From Omphalotus guepiniiformis (lineage: Eukaryota > Basidiomycota > Agaricomycetes > Agaricales > Omphalotaceae): DNA of 64,000 bases. Position numbers and translations under genes: made by a program. Positions 48,001 through 60,176 of this stretch are shown here, in pieces; position 1 is the stretch's first letter; every line of letters starts with the position of its first letter. The notes below the pieces were generated by a model. It ran no database searches. It had not been told where the DNA came from and worked only from the letters and a program-made list of their open reading frames with translations. The stretch spans positions 1,984,001 to 2,048,000 of the forward strand of contig JAQOOI010000022.1 in the NCBI GenBank assembly GCA_028554645.1, read 5' to 3'.

Positions 48001-51000
48001 TTTAAGACGGAAATGTACAGATCCTATATCTTCGATGTTAATAGGAGGCGACCTTTTTATACAAGTAAATTAGTTCATACAAAATCACTTAAAAAAAAGG
48101 CTAACAAACCATTGCGCGTTTAAGCCAGGAAATGCCAGCGTCAATAACTTCTCGTGGCTGGTACGAAGGACCTGAAGAGGGCATCGTTCGCCAGGATTGA
48201 TAACGGACTTGTCCCTAGGGGCGACACCGTGCTCGCGGAAAGATATAGACTCCAAAAGGTTGTTCTTGAGAAGAAAACGGGGGGCAAGAGTTATGACTTT
48301 CGTCAACTTATATCTTCCTAAACCCTCGCTCCAAGAGAGACCGATATGCATCTCGTCTGTTTTCTGCTTCTGCGACGTTATTATCAGCGCCGTTTCTGCT
48401 GTCGGTGCCTCCACGCTGAAAGACTAAAAAAGGATCACACAGGTTGGATACGAGATATGAAGGGAAGAAGTTTGTCTACCTTCGACCAAGTCGAATCTCC
48501 AACTTTCAAGGTAAAATCGTGGCCTTGGTCATTCATGTGTGAGATCACTACAAGAAGGACCATTTCAACGAAAAGCGTAGCATGAGAAGGAATGAAAGGC
48601 ATACTGAAAGGCGTGGGCTGCTTTAGCGTGTCTAGAATGATGGGGAAGGTATTTAAACCAGTTAATAGTGACTCAAGGTTAGACTGACCGGCCCTAGTGT
48701 CTCCTGCAACATCTTGAGGCATCGTTGTGCGATTTGTCCGAGCGGATTTTATACTGAATGGAAGTCCTGTCTTGTTGACGACAAGGTAAGGGCTATATAT
48801 TTGAATTTTGAATGCCCCTCCAGCTTCAGGGTACCGTCTAATTTACTTCAGTACAGAGCAGAGAAGAAATGTTGACCTACTTACACGTAATTCAGTCTAA
48901 TATTCAACTTTCGGTCACTCTGGTCTCGTAATGTGAGTTTGTTTTCAACGTCGAAATCGGTATTTCCATCAGTATTGACAATGGCAAAATCACTGGGTTT
49001 GAAAACTGTACGGGAGATATATGAGTGATATTGATTCGGCTTCTTAATGTGTACTCGCCTGTGTCTTGTAGTTCCACGTTCAACAGAACAAGGTGACCGA
49101 GCTCAACAGAGTGCACAGGCATGATGCCCCCCTTACGCAAGTAACTTCTCCAGTTTTGATCTGTGTCTTTGTCGTATACCCGATACTGGATATTGTGAGG
49201 CAGAAGATTTTCTAGCTCCAGGGGTGCACGAAGCTTGAGATTTATTTTGGGGTATTTTCTGTTCTGTGCATTGAGTCATTGACGACACCTCGAAATTTCA
49301 GCAGCTCACCGAACCAGGGAATCATTCGGGTTGAGATCACTTTGCACCCAAGCTTGGAAGCGAAAGGCAGCCTCTCTGGTATCAGTATGAGCGCAGCGTA
49401 TGGTGAAACTTCTCTTTGCCACGAGGTCCTCCCAGCGAATAGGGCTACACCATTTATAGCCGAATCCCTCTATAGATGGATTGAATTGAACACAAGATTA
49501 CTAATGAGTATAACACTCACGATCTGGTTGAATCCTGATCCTGTTCTCATTTACTGCCTCAATGGGAAGTGAATAATCCTGTCCAGGAGCAATTTTTTCG
49601 AGAGAATAGACAGGGTGACCATGTTCATCCACGAGGGTGATCTCAAGAGGATACAACGTCTGATTCTCGACTTTGTACGTCGACCTTATCGTGACGATTT
49701 TGACATTGTCCACAACCTTGACTTCACATAGCAGACGGTTGCTGTATTTCTCCGTTCTTGGACGTAGCGGGAAAACGAATTCACCCTCACGGTCCACAGG
49801 TATGCTACGAAGGTACTCCCAGGTTTTCCCGACAAAACGAATACCAATGTTGTGTTGTCCGAAATTCGAGACGTGCTGGGACAAGAATAAGTTATGTTTG
49901 AAAATGAAATCACTGAGGCTGACCTCTCGCATCGTCTTCCAGTCATCGAACCGCCAATCCACTGTTTGTTCGTTGGATATCTCGGCACCGTTGATATCGA
50001 CTGCACTACTGCTTCCGTCGTCGTCCGACCAAACGAAGATAGGAGAGCCCGTGCGATTTCGAATGCGGTAGGGTGCATAGCTGCCTCGAGCTTTTTGAAG
50101 CATGTGTTCCTTTTCTTGACTCCATATATTGATGGTAGTAATGGCCAATTCGGCGAATGTGGTGCTCAAATTGAGGTCGAGCCGTTCGCGGGCTGATAAC
50201 CGAATATTCAATTCACTTGATGGAGTCTCTTTCGAAACAGACGCGGTGAACGTCCACGGATCGATCACTACGAAGACATCAGCTTTATGCCTAAATCCAT
50301 GCATGAATACTTGCAAGGTTCCCAATGTGAATTCGTTAGATTCCAATAGCTAATCTGTGTTGCTAGTGTTGTAGTGGCAGACAGCTAGACACCAATATTA
50401 GATTCAACGAAAACTCAACTGAAAGAACTAGAACGAACTTCTCCCGACCAGTCCTTAGCACCGATAATGAAAGGCTTCACCTTCAGGTGAAGCATGGGCT
50501 GTTCATGTAAATCACCGATAAGGACTAATCTGAACCCGTCAAAGGATCCTTTGAACTAAAAGTCTTTTGAATTTTCATATCCCGAAGTTTAACAAAAGTA
50601 CCGACCTGCTCCTTTGACGTGATGATACGAGCCTTCCCTACAGGCCGAACACGGCCGCGACTAATGTGCTTAGGTACATTAGTTCTGGTCAGTTGACCTG
50701 AACTTTGAGTCAGGGTAGAAATGTCGGTTCTCTCGTCATTCGAAGCCGACTTTGGAGAACCACTAGAAAGTTCGAGGGCTTTGTTGACAATTGTCATTAT
50801 CAAATTGATATCGCGGTAAGATGCACGGAAAACGATTGGCCTAGTATTCAACTCCATATTTGTCATGAGCTGGGAAGTGTTTGAACGACTGTCAAGAGAA
50901 AATGTCAAATCAAACTCATCCAGGAATCTGACAGTATCTGCAGGTTTGCCCATCCTCATGAGAGACATTCCGAGACGATTGATGGTAAGTGCCATTATTC

Positions 51001-54000
51001 CCTGTCCTTGAGTTAGATATCTTCAAGCTAGTCATGTCAAAGTTCACACCTGCTGTGACAGTAGCACTTGCTTGATAGTTAGCTGAATCGACTGCGATTC
51101 AGGATCAGCGTCGTTCTCCAGTACGGAGATAGACACGTCATGAAGGTCCACGCGGAAGTCGAAAGCAGTTGAGGACGATTTGGCAGAATTTTCTTCAGTC
51201 TGAGCAGTCTCAGATACTTCTGCATTGCTTGCCGGAGTAGTCTCGAATGCACTCGTGAAGAAATCGAGCAAGGCAAAGACAGGGTTCATTGCAAAGATGA
51301 CTTGAGGAGAGTCAATTGTAAGAATGGCCAGAGAAGAGCTTTCTGTTCCACCAGACGTGGTATAGAGAATCATGAATTGATTCCTGTCGTGTTGGGCAGC
51401 AGGGATTAACTCGCGGAATTTGGAGTTTCCAGGCCTAGTGTCACTGATAGTGAAGGACTTCAGAATGACCTGCGCCTCTGCGCCACCATCCGAAAGCATC
51501 TTGAACCTGAGACTGTTATGATTGAGCGCAAACTTCGCGATACCATGCTCTCGAACATAGCTTTGTTTTGTAGCTTGTTCATCATAAAGATGTAGCTTGA
51601 CTGCGTCAACAGTAAGGACCAGATCAAGTGTCGTCCAGCGAGAACTAGCACTAGATATATCCGTCGCGCGGTCTTCTGCCTTGTCCGTCTTTTTGGACAA
51701 AGCTATACTTGTAGACAGGGCAGACTCAGCCTGACTAGCTCCTTCAGGAGCCCCAACGAGAACTTTCGGAATGGCTTGGGATAGCTTGATGAGGAGTATA
51801 TATTGGATCTGAGTTAAATGGAGCTTGATATCCGATATATGAACAGTAACCTAGAAATCAAGTGAGCACTGGTCCCGACAATTAAAGAATGTAAAATACC
51901 TGCGTATCTGGTTGTTCATGATCACTTACACGGTTGATACCGTTCATCTGCAACACGTCGGCGGTGATGTCAATGTCGTCTATAATCTTAAGCACAGAAA
52001 CTTCGTCATCGACCTGGAGGCTCGAAGTAAGCTGTATCCCGCGTAGACTTGCATTGATCTTGTTTGAAAGGCTCTCGCAAGCATTTCGAGCAGATATTTC
52101 GCCCAATCTCATCACAAGGACATCAGAGGAACGAGAAGGGTCCGAAGGAAAAATCACAATCGGTGATTTTACGGACACCTCGAACTGCATCAATTCCGTG
52201 TCCAACTCAGAGGCAGTTTGAACAGCCACTTGTGTCGCGGTATCGTAAAGTCCTTTCAGTTTGGCTAGCTTGAACAAAAACAAGTAGATGCCATGCAACG
52301 GCTGCTCGAGGAGGTGGAACTTGACTGCGCCAGCATTGAGGAACACCGATGACTTGATACCAGCATACTCGTCGTCGTCAGGATCGAAAGTCTGGTATCT
52401 AAATTCTGCGAAATTTTGCCCTTCGATAGACATAATTTGATTAAATTCTTCTCTTATAGCAAGATCTTTGGAGTCGTTGCTTAGGGACAAATTTCCGAGG
52501 CGGCCTGTAACTCGGAGGGCTCTAGGACGGACAAGAACTGCAACATCCGCCGTCGAGAGCGATAGGGTCGCGATAGTCGTGGTATTATTGATCAACATCA
52601 CTGTCGAGAAAACCTCAATAAAATGGCACGAGTGCTAGAACGTAGCTCCTTACCTTGAACACTTGCCAGCTTCACAGCAATCTTGATTTTGCTTTCTGCG
52701 TAGCTTGGACTAACCGAGTCTTGTCCAGTATTTATTTTCGGGGTTTCTGATACCTGAACAGCAGTGGCGTCTGGCTCAGGTACGAAAGTTGTCATGATGA
52801 AATCATAGAGCGCCAGTACTGGCTCAGGTGCAGCACGGAACACGAATGTAGATATCTTCACATCCACACTCTGTTCTATCCCTTCATACACTGTGGCAAA
52901 TTCCGGAGACTCTGGCTGCACTCTGACATATGTCACGCTGAGTAGATCTTTGTCCCCGAAAGATTCCGAGGACATAAACTTTATAGCCTTCGTCTCTGAT
53001 TCCACCAAGTCCATGGAAAGTGACCTGAGCGTCAGATTAGTAAGAATATAGATACCAGGCAGTATCTCATACCTGAGGTTTACATCAACACACATATCGA
53101 ATTTGGCCAGAACAAATTTCAAGTCGAATCGGTCAAATGTGACATTACCCAGAGCGGTCTCAGACCCATCAATGCCAACTTTCGAAAGGGTCGCTCCCAA
53201 CTGATCAACTTGAAAAGCAAACTCGAAGATATGTTGATGCAGTTCAGGATACTGAACGGATTGTCATTCAACGATATTACCACGTCCACGTTTTCGCTCA
53301 CCTCGGAAGTGCCATCGTCTGCCTCGAAGAACTGTTCCTCTCGAGAAGCAGAATCATCTTGCTCTTCATCTTCATCTTCAACGTGATACTCTTGTTCGGC
53401 TCGACCAAATATACCTCCAGTCAGAGGGAAGTTTCCTGCGGAGACAGAGTTTTGCGGTAGGCGGGAGAGTGATTGCTTTTCAGATGGGTCGTCAAATTTA
53501 GGAATACACACATCAATCAACCGCATCAGGGACTTGTACTTTGAGTCGGAAAGATTGGCCTGGAGGGTCGGCAATTTGCCCGACACCTTGAAACGAGGGA
53601 GACTGAGAGCAGTGGGGACAATTGAATTCTGGATCTGTAGATCGATGTTGATACGTTCAAGAAGGTGGAGTGAATCATGGGACTCGGAAACGAGAGCTTC
53701 GCGACATGATTGCAAATCATTTCCGACGACGAACTGGCAAAGCGTCAGATCAACGCTTGAGCGAGGAGCCAATAAACGCACCTGGGCGGACTGCAATTTA
53801 AGAGACATTTTATCGTACATCAATGACTCTAATCGCTTGTAGTCTTCAGCACTGTACTTCTGTGATCTCTTCAAGTGTACAGCTCTTATAGCTTCTTTGT
53901 CCGCCAAATCGCTCTCTATTGAGATATGGCCAGCGTCGATTATGAGGTGCTTGCAGTTATGTGTTGTCACGCTACGCACACATTAGGTACATCACGAAAA

Positions 54001-56623
54001 AAGAAGAGCACTCACTCCTCAGGTATGATGATGATAGGAGCGTTCATATCCATTTGTATGTCGATGGTTTTGTGGTTCTGCAGAGCAAATTCCAGCCCAG
54101 CTCTGGTTTCTTTGCTGAGTCCTTCTAAAGTCTGACTGGCAACACTCTACGTCCTCAGATGTCAGTGACACGTTGAAGCACAGGTACTGTCTTGAAACGT
54201 ACCAAAAGAGCCTCCACTGATTCAAGTTGACTGCTAGGTGGTTTCAAAAATCTATACACTGCTTCCACATAACTCCTATGATAGATGACCTCCATGTACC
54301 GCATGCGAACGGTGAGTGCATTATCGGCACGTTCGTCGAGAGGATTGTGTTCGTACTTGACGAACAGGAAAGGCTCATCGTTTTCGCCAGAACCTGCTCC
54401 GCCCTCGATTTCTTTGACTTGCACAATTTGAGGATGCACGCTGTTTTGGGTAGTACCATCGAGAACCCCAAAACCTCCCAAAGAAACAGATGCTTCCAAA
54501 TTGTCAGTTCGCTGCACAATGTCTGCCCGAAAGGCATCAAAATTTATGGCAATGATTTCTTGCGCTTGACCGTGCGGGTCAGTCTTCAAAGCGAATGATC
54601 CTCGATTGAGGGTGGCCTTTATGCGAGCTTTGAGGGAATCACGCGGAGCTTCAAGAGCTTCCGCAACAGCCGACTTTTCGTCATAGTCAAGAACGTCATA
54701 CAGCTGCTGTCGTTGTTCGTCGGTCATGGGCCCCCCAAATGCAGGATCCTCTTGGACATCCTGATTCGAGGATGATGATCCCCAAAACCAACTTGTCCAA
54801 CCTTGCGTTTGAGGTTGTTGCTTGGCCTTTTCTGCTTCAAGGCGTTTACGCAGAGCGGTATCCTTCCGCAATCGCGAACGTGCGATTGAACGGTAGAATC
54901 GAATATCCTCATATGATAATTTTCGCTCAGAAGCTTCCAGTTCTTGTGTCTCCTGCAAAAAAATAAAAATAAAAATAAAAATTAGAAGCTGGGTTCATCA
55001 ACACATACCGACGCTGCCAAGGTATTCAGTATCTTTTTCTGGAACAATGCAACGTATCGCAGTCTATCATCACGACGTTCTGCGAAGTATTCCCATGTCC
55101 ATTGACGGTGTCGCACTCGCACACCCTCTAATATAGCAGTCCCAGCAAATTTGAGCCGTGCGCGGGCTGTGTTGGCTTCAAACTCCTCGTCCTTTGGCAG
55201 GTATTTCCGATACTAGGGCAAGGGTCAGTATCATAGTCTAAAAGACATTGGGCAAATATTTGACGAACTTGATGCTGACGAATGTATACGTGATACATAT
55301 CAAGGAGCGAGATGACGTCGCGATATTGGTTATCATCAAGAGCGACCCCGATTTCATCGAAAAGGAGTTGGACGTCGAACCGAGGTTTCTTGTCGTCAAC
55401 TTTATGGTTCATTATAATCTAAAGAGAGTGAATAGAATGAACATAAATATCGGAAGTAAACTTGCCCTTCCTTCACCCGACACAGGCTTCAGAATGAATT
55501 GATGTTCTGAACCGTGAGAATCGTGGGCTATCTGCACTTAAGTTCAAGAACAAATATGAAGGAATCAATCTCAATCTCCTGACCATTTTGTTGAATTTCT
55601 TCACTGCCTCATCAAGAGGTAAACCAGCCATACTCGGCGAATCTGTGTCGAAATACAAAGCGAGTGATTGAAGGTTTGCCAGCTACACGATGAATCGTTC
55701 AGCAAAACATGAGCGTATGTCCGATGATCCCTACCTTATGTATAGCACCAGCTGTGCTCTCAATGAAGGCAGGTTGCCAGTCTTCATTGACCGATACGGC
55801 AGTAAATCCCGCTAAAGTCACACCCGCTGCAAAAGGATGCTGTGTTCACGATGAGATCCTGAATTTTGGGTTCAAGAACAGACGTACGCCTGGAACGCTC
55901 ATCTTGTCTTCGTATCGAATATGAATGTTCTTGACAGTAATCTGCAGGTTGTTGATGATCTTGGCTGTCAACGAGGACCAAAGTCCTTGCTGCTGCGAAC
56001 CATCTGTACGAGTGGTGTTTGTAAAGTCTAACCGAAAAAGCACTTAGTACTTACCGGAGGATTGCTCCGCCTGACCTCGCATATGCAGTAGCTCTGCATT
56101 CTCAAGGCGCTCTTTCTTTGCAGCCTGTGCTCTCTCCTCCTCCTCTTTTGGGTCAAAGCTCGACTGAGTAGATGGAACTACGAGCAGGTATACGTCCTCG
56201 ATTAATATTTCGACCGGCTGATTGCCAAGGTTCATCCAATGTAGCGACAACGTGAATTTGCCAAGGTGGCCTGATGATGTATGAGAAATGACTTTATAGG
56301 AGACGCTATCGCAATATCGATACCTTCTAATACATCGACAGGTAGACGGAATTTGTCGAGCGCACCCTTCTTGAGACGCAACTTGCCGAGCGTTAGCTGA
56401 CCTGCACCAGGATTCAATGAGCGACGAATGAGCGGCGAAGCTGATAATGCACAAGCCTTGTCCAATTCCGTAATTCACTTGGTTCATATCCAAGTTCTCC
56501 ACATACGGGGCAAGAATTCGATTGAACAACTTTACATCGACCATGAGCGATATGAGTGGAATGGAATTTAAAAAATGCACTAACAACGTTCAAAACTTCC
56601 TTGCCTGGGTCCAGCCACCACAT
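45069..56623 (-). CDS. VPS13: VPS13 bridge-type lipid transfer protein, about 3,100 aa
   Basis: Long groove-shaped protein moving bulk lipid at membrane contact sites (ER, vacuole, mitochondria, prospore membrane). Exon 1 (56588-56623) encodes only MWWLDPGKEVLN; exon 2 starts at 56529 with LFNRILAPYVENLDMNQVNY. The Chorein_N region continues LTLGKLRLKKGALDKFRLPV, HLGKFTLSLHWMNLGNQPVE and ILIEDVYLLVVPS. Repeating beta-groove units fill the middle. The VAB (SHR-BD) region lies near 47.5-50.3 kb (RNRTGSPIFVWSDDDGSS; PLEITLVDEHGHPVY). The DUF1162/ATG2_C-like amphipathic part is near 46.2-46.6 kb (FYEPFHGVVMHGNKELGIGI). A PH-like end (VQGITVEDTGIRFAHKAGKE) stops at 45069. The gene has dozens of short introns, so many frame breaks are splice sites, not damage. 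Convergent with the DENN gene, 190 bases apart. Confidence 0.94.
54959..54982. repeat. AAAAAT hexamer repeat, four copies, in a VPS13 intron
   Basis: Four tandem AAAAAT units. On the VPS13 strand they form a T-rich tract immediately before a 3' splice site (TTTTGCAG), so the repeat doubles as the polypyrimidine tract. Confidence 0.8.
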
Positions 56624-57123
56624 TTTATGAAGTGCCTGGAGTATTTAGTCGTGACTGAAGAGAGAGATGATAGAAAGTCGGTTGAACCCACATCGCGATC
56701 GTTGCTTTCCGCGCCCACGCCGCACGGACCAGTGCACTGCAAGTAGTACGTCATATTATGTCATCATACAGGTGAGCACGTGGCTTGTTCCATCAGCACG
56801 GCTTGCTGGGTAACAGATACTCAGTCTCTAGAGATAGATCTGATTCGTTAAAATTCCGGGGCAAAGAACCTTCAACTGAGCGATTTTACGGATCTACCTG
56901 GTTCAAGGGTGCGTGAAGACGTACAAGATGAAGGGTGAGCTTCTAGCCTGCGACCCTAGACTTTCTGCGATTGGTCCAGCCGAATTAAAACACGATTTCT
57001 CAAATTGTTGGATTCCGATCACTTCCGAAAATACCCGTGAGGGATTAAGAGACCTATACATAAGTGCGTCAATTCACATAACTACCCCACCTCCTTCCCC
57101 CACCCTCCCCGCTTTCCAGACAC
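56624..57123. other. Divergent promoter region, VPS13 and small Cys-rich gene
   Basis: No gene with support. A C/T-rich stretch (57084-57110) precedes the start codon at 57124. Confidence 0.6.
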
Positions 57124-58042
57124 ATGAGCTCCTCGCTAGTTTCGTCCCCAATGCTCTCTCTCCCTGAGGCTGGTGTCGAGAATAAGCTGTCCTATAACGA
57201 GCTTAGTATCGCCCCTACATCTGTGTCGTGTGACTTGCAATGACCTGTTTCCCCGCCTTTAGCTTAGTTGTCTGCGGGACGCAGTCGAGGCTTATACCGA
57301 GTCAGTCTATTGTATTTGATGTGAAGTGCAATCCATGTTTATTCGCTCTTCAGGCTTCTGTTGCGGTCTGGTAGTTCTGCTGTGCGCCTCCACTGCAGTG
57401 TCCCTACCTGGAATCCTCAATCTGATTTATGTGAGTGCAGCTGGAACTTTCATTATTCATGAGTAGTAATCATTTCTCACTTTACTTCACTTTACTGGTC
57501 CTTTAGGCCTTGATATGCATGATCTCAACGACCTGAGAACTAGATCATTGGTTTTCATACATGATCTGGTCAACTCTTTACGTTCTTCAGGAGTAAGTAA
57601 TTTCGCTTGAAGTGGTCTGGTGGTCCTACAGCTAACTGAGGCTTGGATGATTATTCAAGATTAGCGCAACCTATTCACTAGCACCAGCACATTCACCGTT
57701 ATGCCTTGTCTGCGCCTCCTCTCCGGAATTCAATGCGTCACAGATCAAAACTTGTGCTCTTTCCGTTCTCCAAAATGCAAAATTGGATACTAGGCACGTA
57801 ACCTGTCTTCATATATTTCCCGCCTCATGTGCTCAACTACTTATTTTTTGTAGGGAGCATGTCCTTCTTGCGGATTTGGAACGATGTCCGAGCCTGATTA
57901 TCATCTAAGATTTGACTCTTTTCTTTGCATCACTGCCTGGACTCTGTCGCACATTTCTGTACTTACTATCTGCATTACTTGTAACATTCACGTATCGGGA
58001 TATATCACTGGTTTTTGGGGTTTTTGTTCAAACGTTCATTAA
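57124..58042 (+). CDS. Uncharacterised Cys-pair protein, six small exons, 208 aa
   Basis: Exons 57124-57227, 57268-57300, 57354-57430, 57507-57592, 57660-57797 and 57854-58042 splice with good GT-AG borders into one open frame, although no single exon is long. The product reads MSSSLVSSPMLSLPEAG, then CLRDAVEAYTELLLRSGSSA, RTRSLVFIHDLVNSLRSSG, then CLVC at the start of CLVCASSPEFNASQIKTCAL, and GACPSCGFGTMSEPDYH. The CLVC and CPSC pairs could bind zinc together. After that the sequence turns hydrophobic with more cysteines up to a stop at 58040-58042; an unseen last intron could change this end. I do not recognise a family; some resemblance to the zinc-binding end of tRNA-thiolation proteins is too weak to use. 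Confidence 0.6.
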
Positions 58043-58060
58043 CGTTCATTAACGTTCATT
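58031..58060 (+). repeat. Three tandem copies of AACGTTCATT
   Basis: Exact 10-base units at 58031-58040, 58041-58050 and 58051-58060. The core AACGTT is a palindrome. The predicted stop codon of the small Cys-pair gene falls at the first unit boundary, and the elongase start is 307 bases downstream. Confidence 0.9.
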
Positions 58061-58366
58061 CGTTGCCTGAATTTCTCAGTGATTTGAATGATCAACAAAC
58101 GTAAGTAAAGCGTCAACTAGTTTACCTTGAGGCAGAACTGTTTCGGCTTGCCCCAGTAAGATCGGGTTTAATATGTGCAGCAAGTCAAGATGGATTACTC
58201 GAGTACTTGGTCAGCTCGGCAGCAATGAAAGGCGGGAAACACATGCGTGGCGCCTGTGACGCGGTGTTACATACGTGACACTGACTAAAATTTTGGCAGA
58301 TCCGTTTCGGGCTCAGTTCGTTTTCTTCTGACCTGACCATTTACCCCCTCCCCTTCTGTCTCTACC
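58043..58366. other. Intergenic upstream of the elongase
   Basis: Starts inside the 10-base tandem repeat. Nothing else recognisable except a C-rich stretch right before the elongase start. Confidence 0.55.
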
Positions 58367-59620
58367 ATGGCCCCTCTCGCTGATTTCTTGCTGTCCGTTA
58401 TACCCTTCTCTGTTCCCCCTCATTTGTACTCTTATATCCCTGGAAAGACTCCTCTTTCGACCACTCCAAATGTGGTCACCGCTTTGGTTTCGTACTTGGT
58501 CATCATTTTCGGAATTCAAGCTTTCATGAAAAACAGACCACCAAAGAAACTCAACGCTCTGTTTCAAGTTCATAACGTCTTCCTGAGCTCGGGAAGTCTG
58601 CTACTTCTTACTCTGACCTTGGAGGAGATCTTGCCAATTGTATGGAAAAGAGGGGTGTACTTCGGCATCTGCGCACAGGAGGCTTGGACTAGCGTACTTG
58701 GTTCTCTATATGTTCTCTTTCCCTCGACTAACTCTTGTTTTAGAGGATGGAGTTTTACTATATGATCAACTATTATTTTAAGTATCTCGAGCTCTTGGAC
58801 ACAGTGTTTTTGGCTTACAAGAAGAAACCTCTCGGTACGTTGCTGTCTGTATTCTCTTCGTGCTATGCATACTCATTTATTGAACGCGTAATAGCTTTCC
58901 TGCACGTCTTCCATCACTCTGCCACTGCTCTTCTCTGTTATTCCCAACTCAATGGAAAGACTAGCATTGTGAGTCTGCTCGACGTGGTTTGCTCTTCATC
59001 TGTCTCATGCGCGTGTCAACTAGTCTTGGACCGTCATCTCCTTGAATCTATCCGTGCATGTTTTAATGTGTGCGTACTTTCCAAAAGTTATCACGTCGCT
59101 ATCGCTAATGCTCTATGTGAAGATTATTATTACTTCGCAACTGCAGGAGGAAAAAAGATTTGGGTGAGTTATAATCTTCTTTGCGTGCTGTGGGCGCTTC
59201 TCATCAAACCTTTCACAACAGTGGAAGAAGTACCTAACTACCATGCAAATTGTGCAATTCGTTATTGATCTGTTCATTGTCTACTTCGGAAGTAAGTGCA
59301 CTAAACTTGGATATATAGCTCAGCCCTGACATCAAGAACTTTCAGCCTACCAGCATTTTACATTCGCGTACTGGAGAGATACTCTGCCTACATTTGGCGA
59401 CTGTGCTGGAAAGGAAAGTGCTGCACTATTCGGCTGCGCACTCCTTTCGAGCTATCTCGGACTTTTCATCAACTTCTACATTCAAACATACAAGAAGCCG
59501 GTCAAGGGCGTAAAAGCCAACGGAGCTGCCAATGGACATGCGAACGGAAAAGCGTGGGTACCGGGATGTTCTTTTCCTTTTCTCAGATCTGATTGTTGTT
59601 ATAGACAAAAGGCAGAGTAA
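58367..59620 (+). CDS. Fatty acid elongase (ELO family), eight exons, 290 aa
   Basis: 3-ketoacyl-CoA synthase of the ER that lengthens fatty acyl-CoA with malonyl-CoA. Exons 58367-58693, 58744-58834, 58895-58968, 59024-59069, 59123-59163, 59222-59291, 59346-59553 and 59605-59620. Hallmarks: [20 protein letters not shown], the histidine box [35 protein letters not shown] and [16 protein letters not shown]. Several hydrophobic helices are present ([19 protein letters not shown]). The C-terminus [18 protein letters not shown] is a polar tail without a clear KKxx signal. The family has yeast ELO1/2/3 members; the chain-length preference cannot be read from sequence alone. Confidence 0.93.
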
Positions 59621-60176
59621 GGTCCTCGCCAAACCCGTCCCCACCATAGAGAAGAGACACGTACTGCTCACTCGTTCGATATTCGGGAGAATGGTTCATA
59701 CACAAAATGACATTTGCTATATACCTGAGGATATTCTAATGTTGCCATTAATAGTAGAGAAGTTCCTTTCCTTCTTGGATTGTACCTTCCGGGTCCTTGG
59801 AAAGAACACTATTGAGACACTGTTCCACGTCAGTGTCACATAATTGTGATTTATCACAACATTAGCCTGAATGTTAAGTGATGAATTATAAAATGACATG
59901 TACTAGTACTCGTGGGGCGTGTCGCGGCGGTTGCGACCAAACTGCGCGACCCACACCTACGTACACAGCAATATCACAGCTGACAGTTCCGTCACTTTGG
60001 CTCAATGTTTCAACCATTTTGCAATTCGAGCTTTGCTTGTCTGCTGTTACTATAGGCCCTCTGAGCGTGATATCCCCCACTGGACTGATTGCGGATAAAG
60101 TGGCGGTGACGTTCGGCCCAGCTTCTTTAATTGTTCAGAATAACTCTCACCCTTTGTAAATATTCACTTCTTCTCC
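59621..60176. other. Intergenic between the elongase and RasGAP genes
   Basis: About 555 bases without a supported gene on either strand. Confidence 0.6.

Noticed and set aside
45069..56623. Many separate minus-strand frames that look like broken genes or a pseudogene
   Set aside because: They are exons of one VPS13 gene; the breaks fall at GT-AG introns of 50-60 nt.
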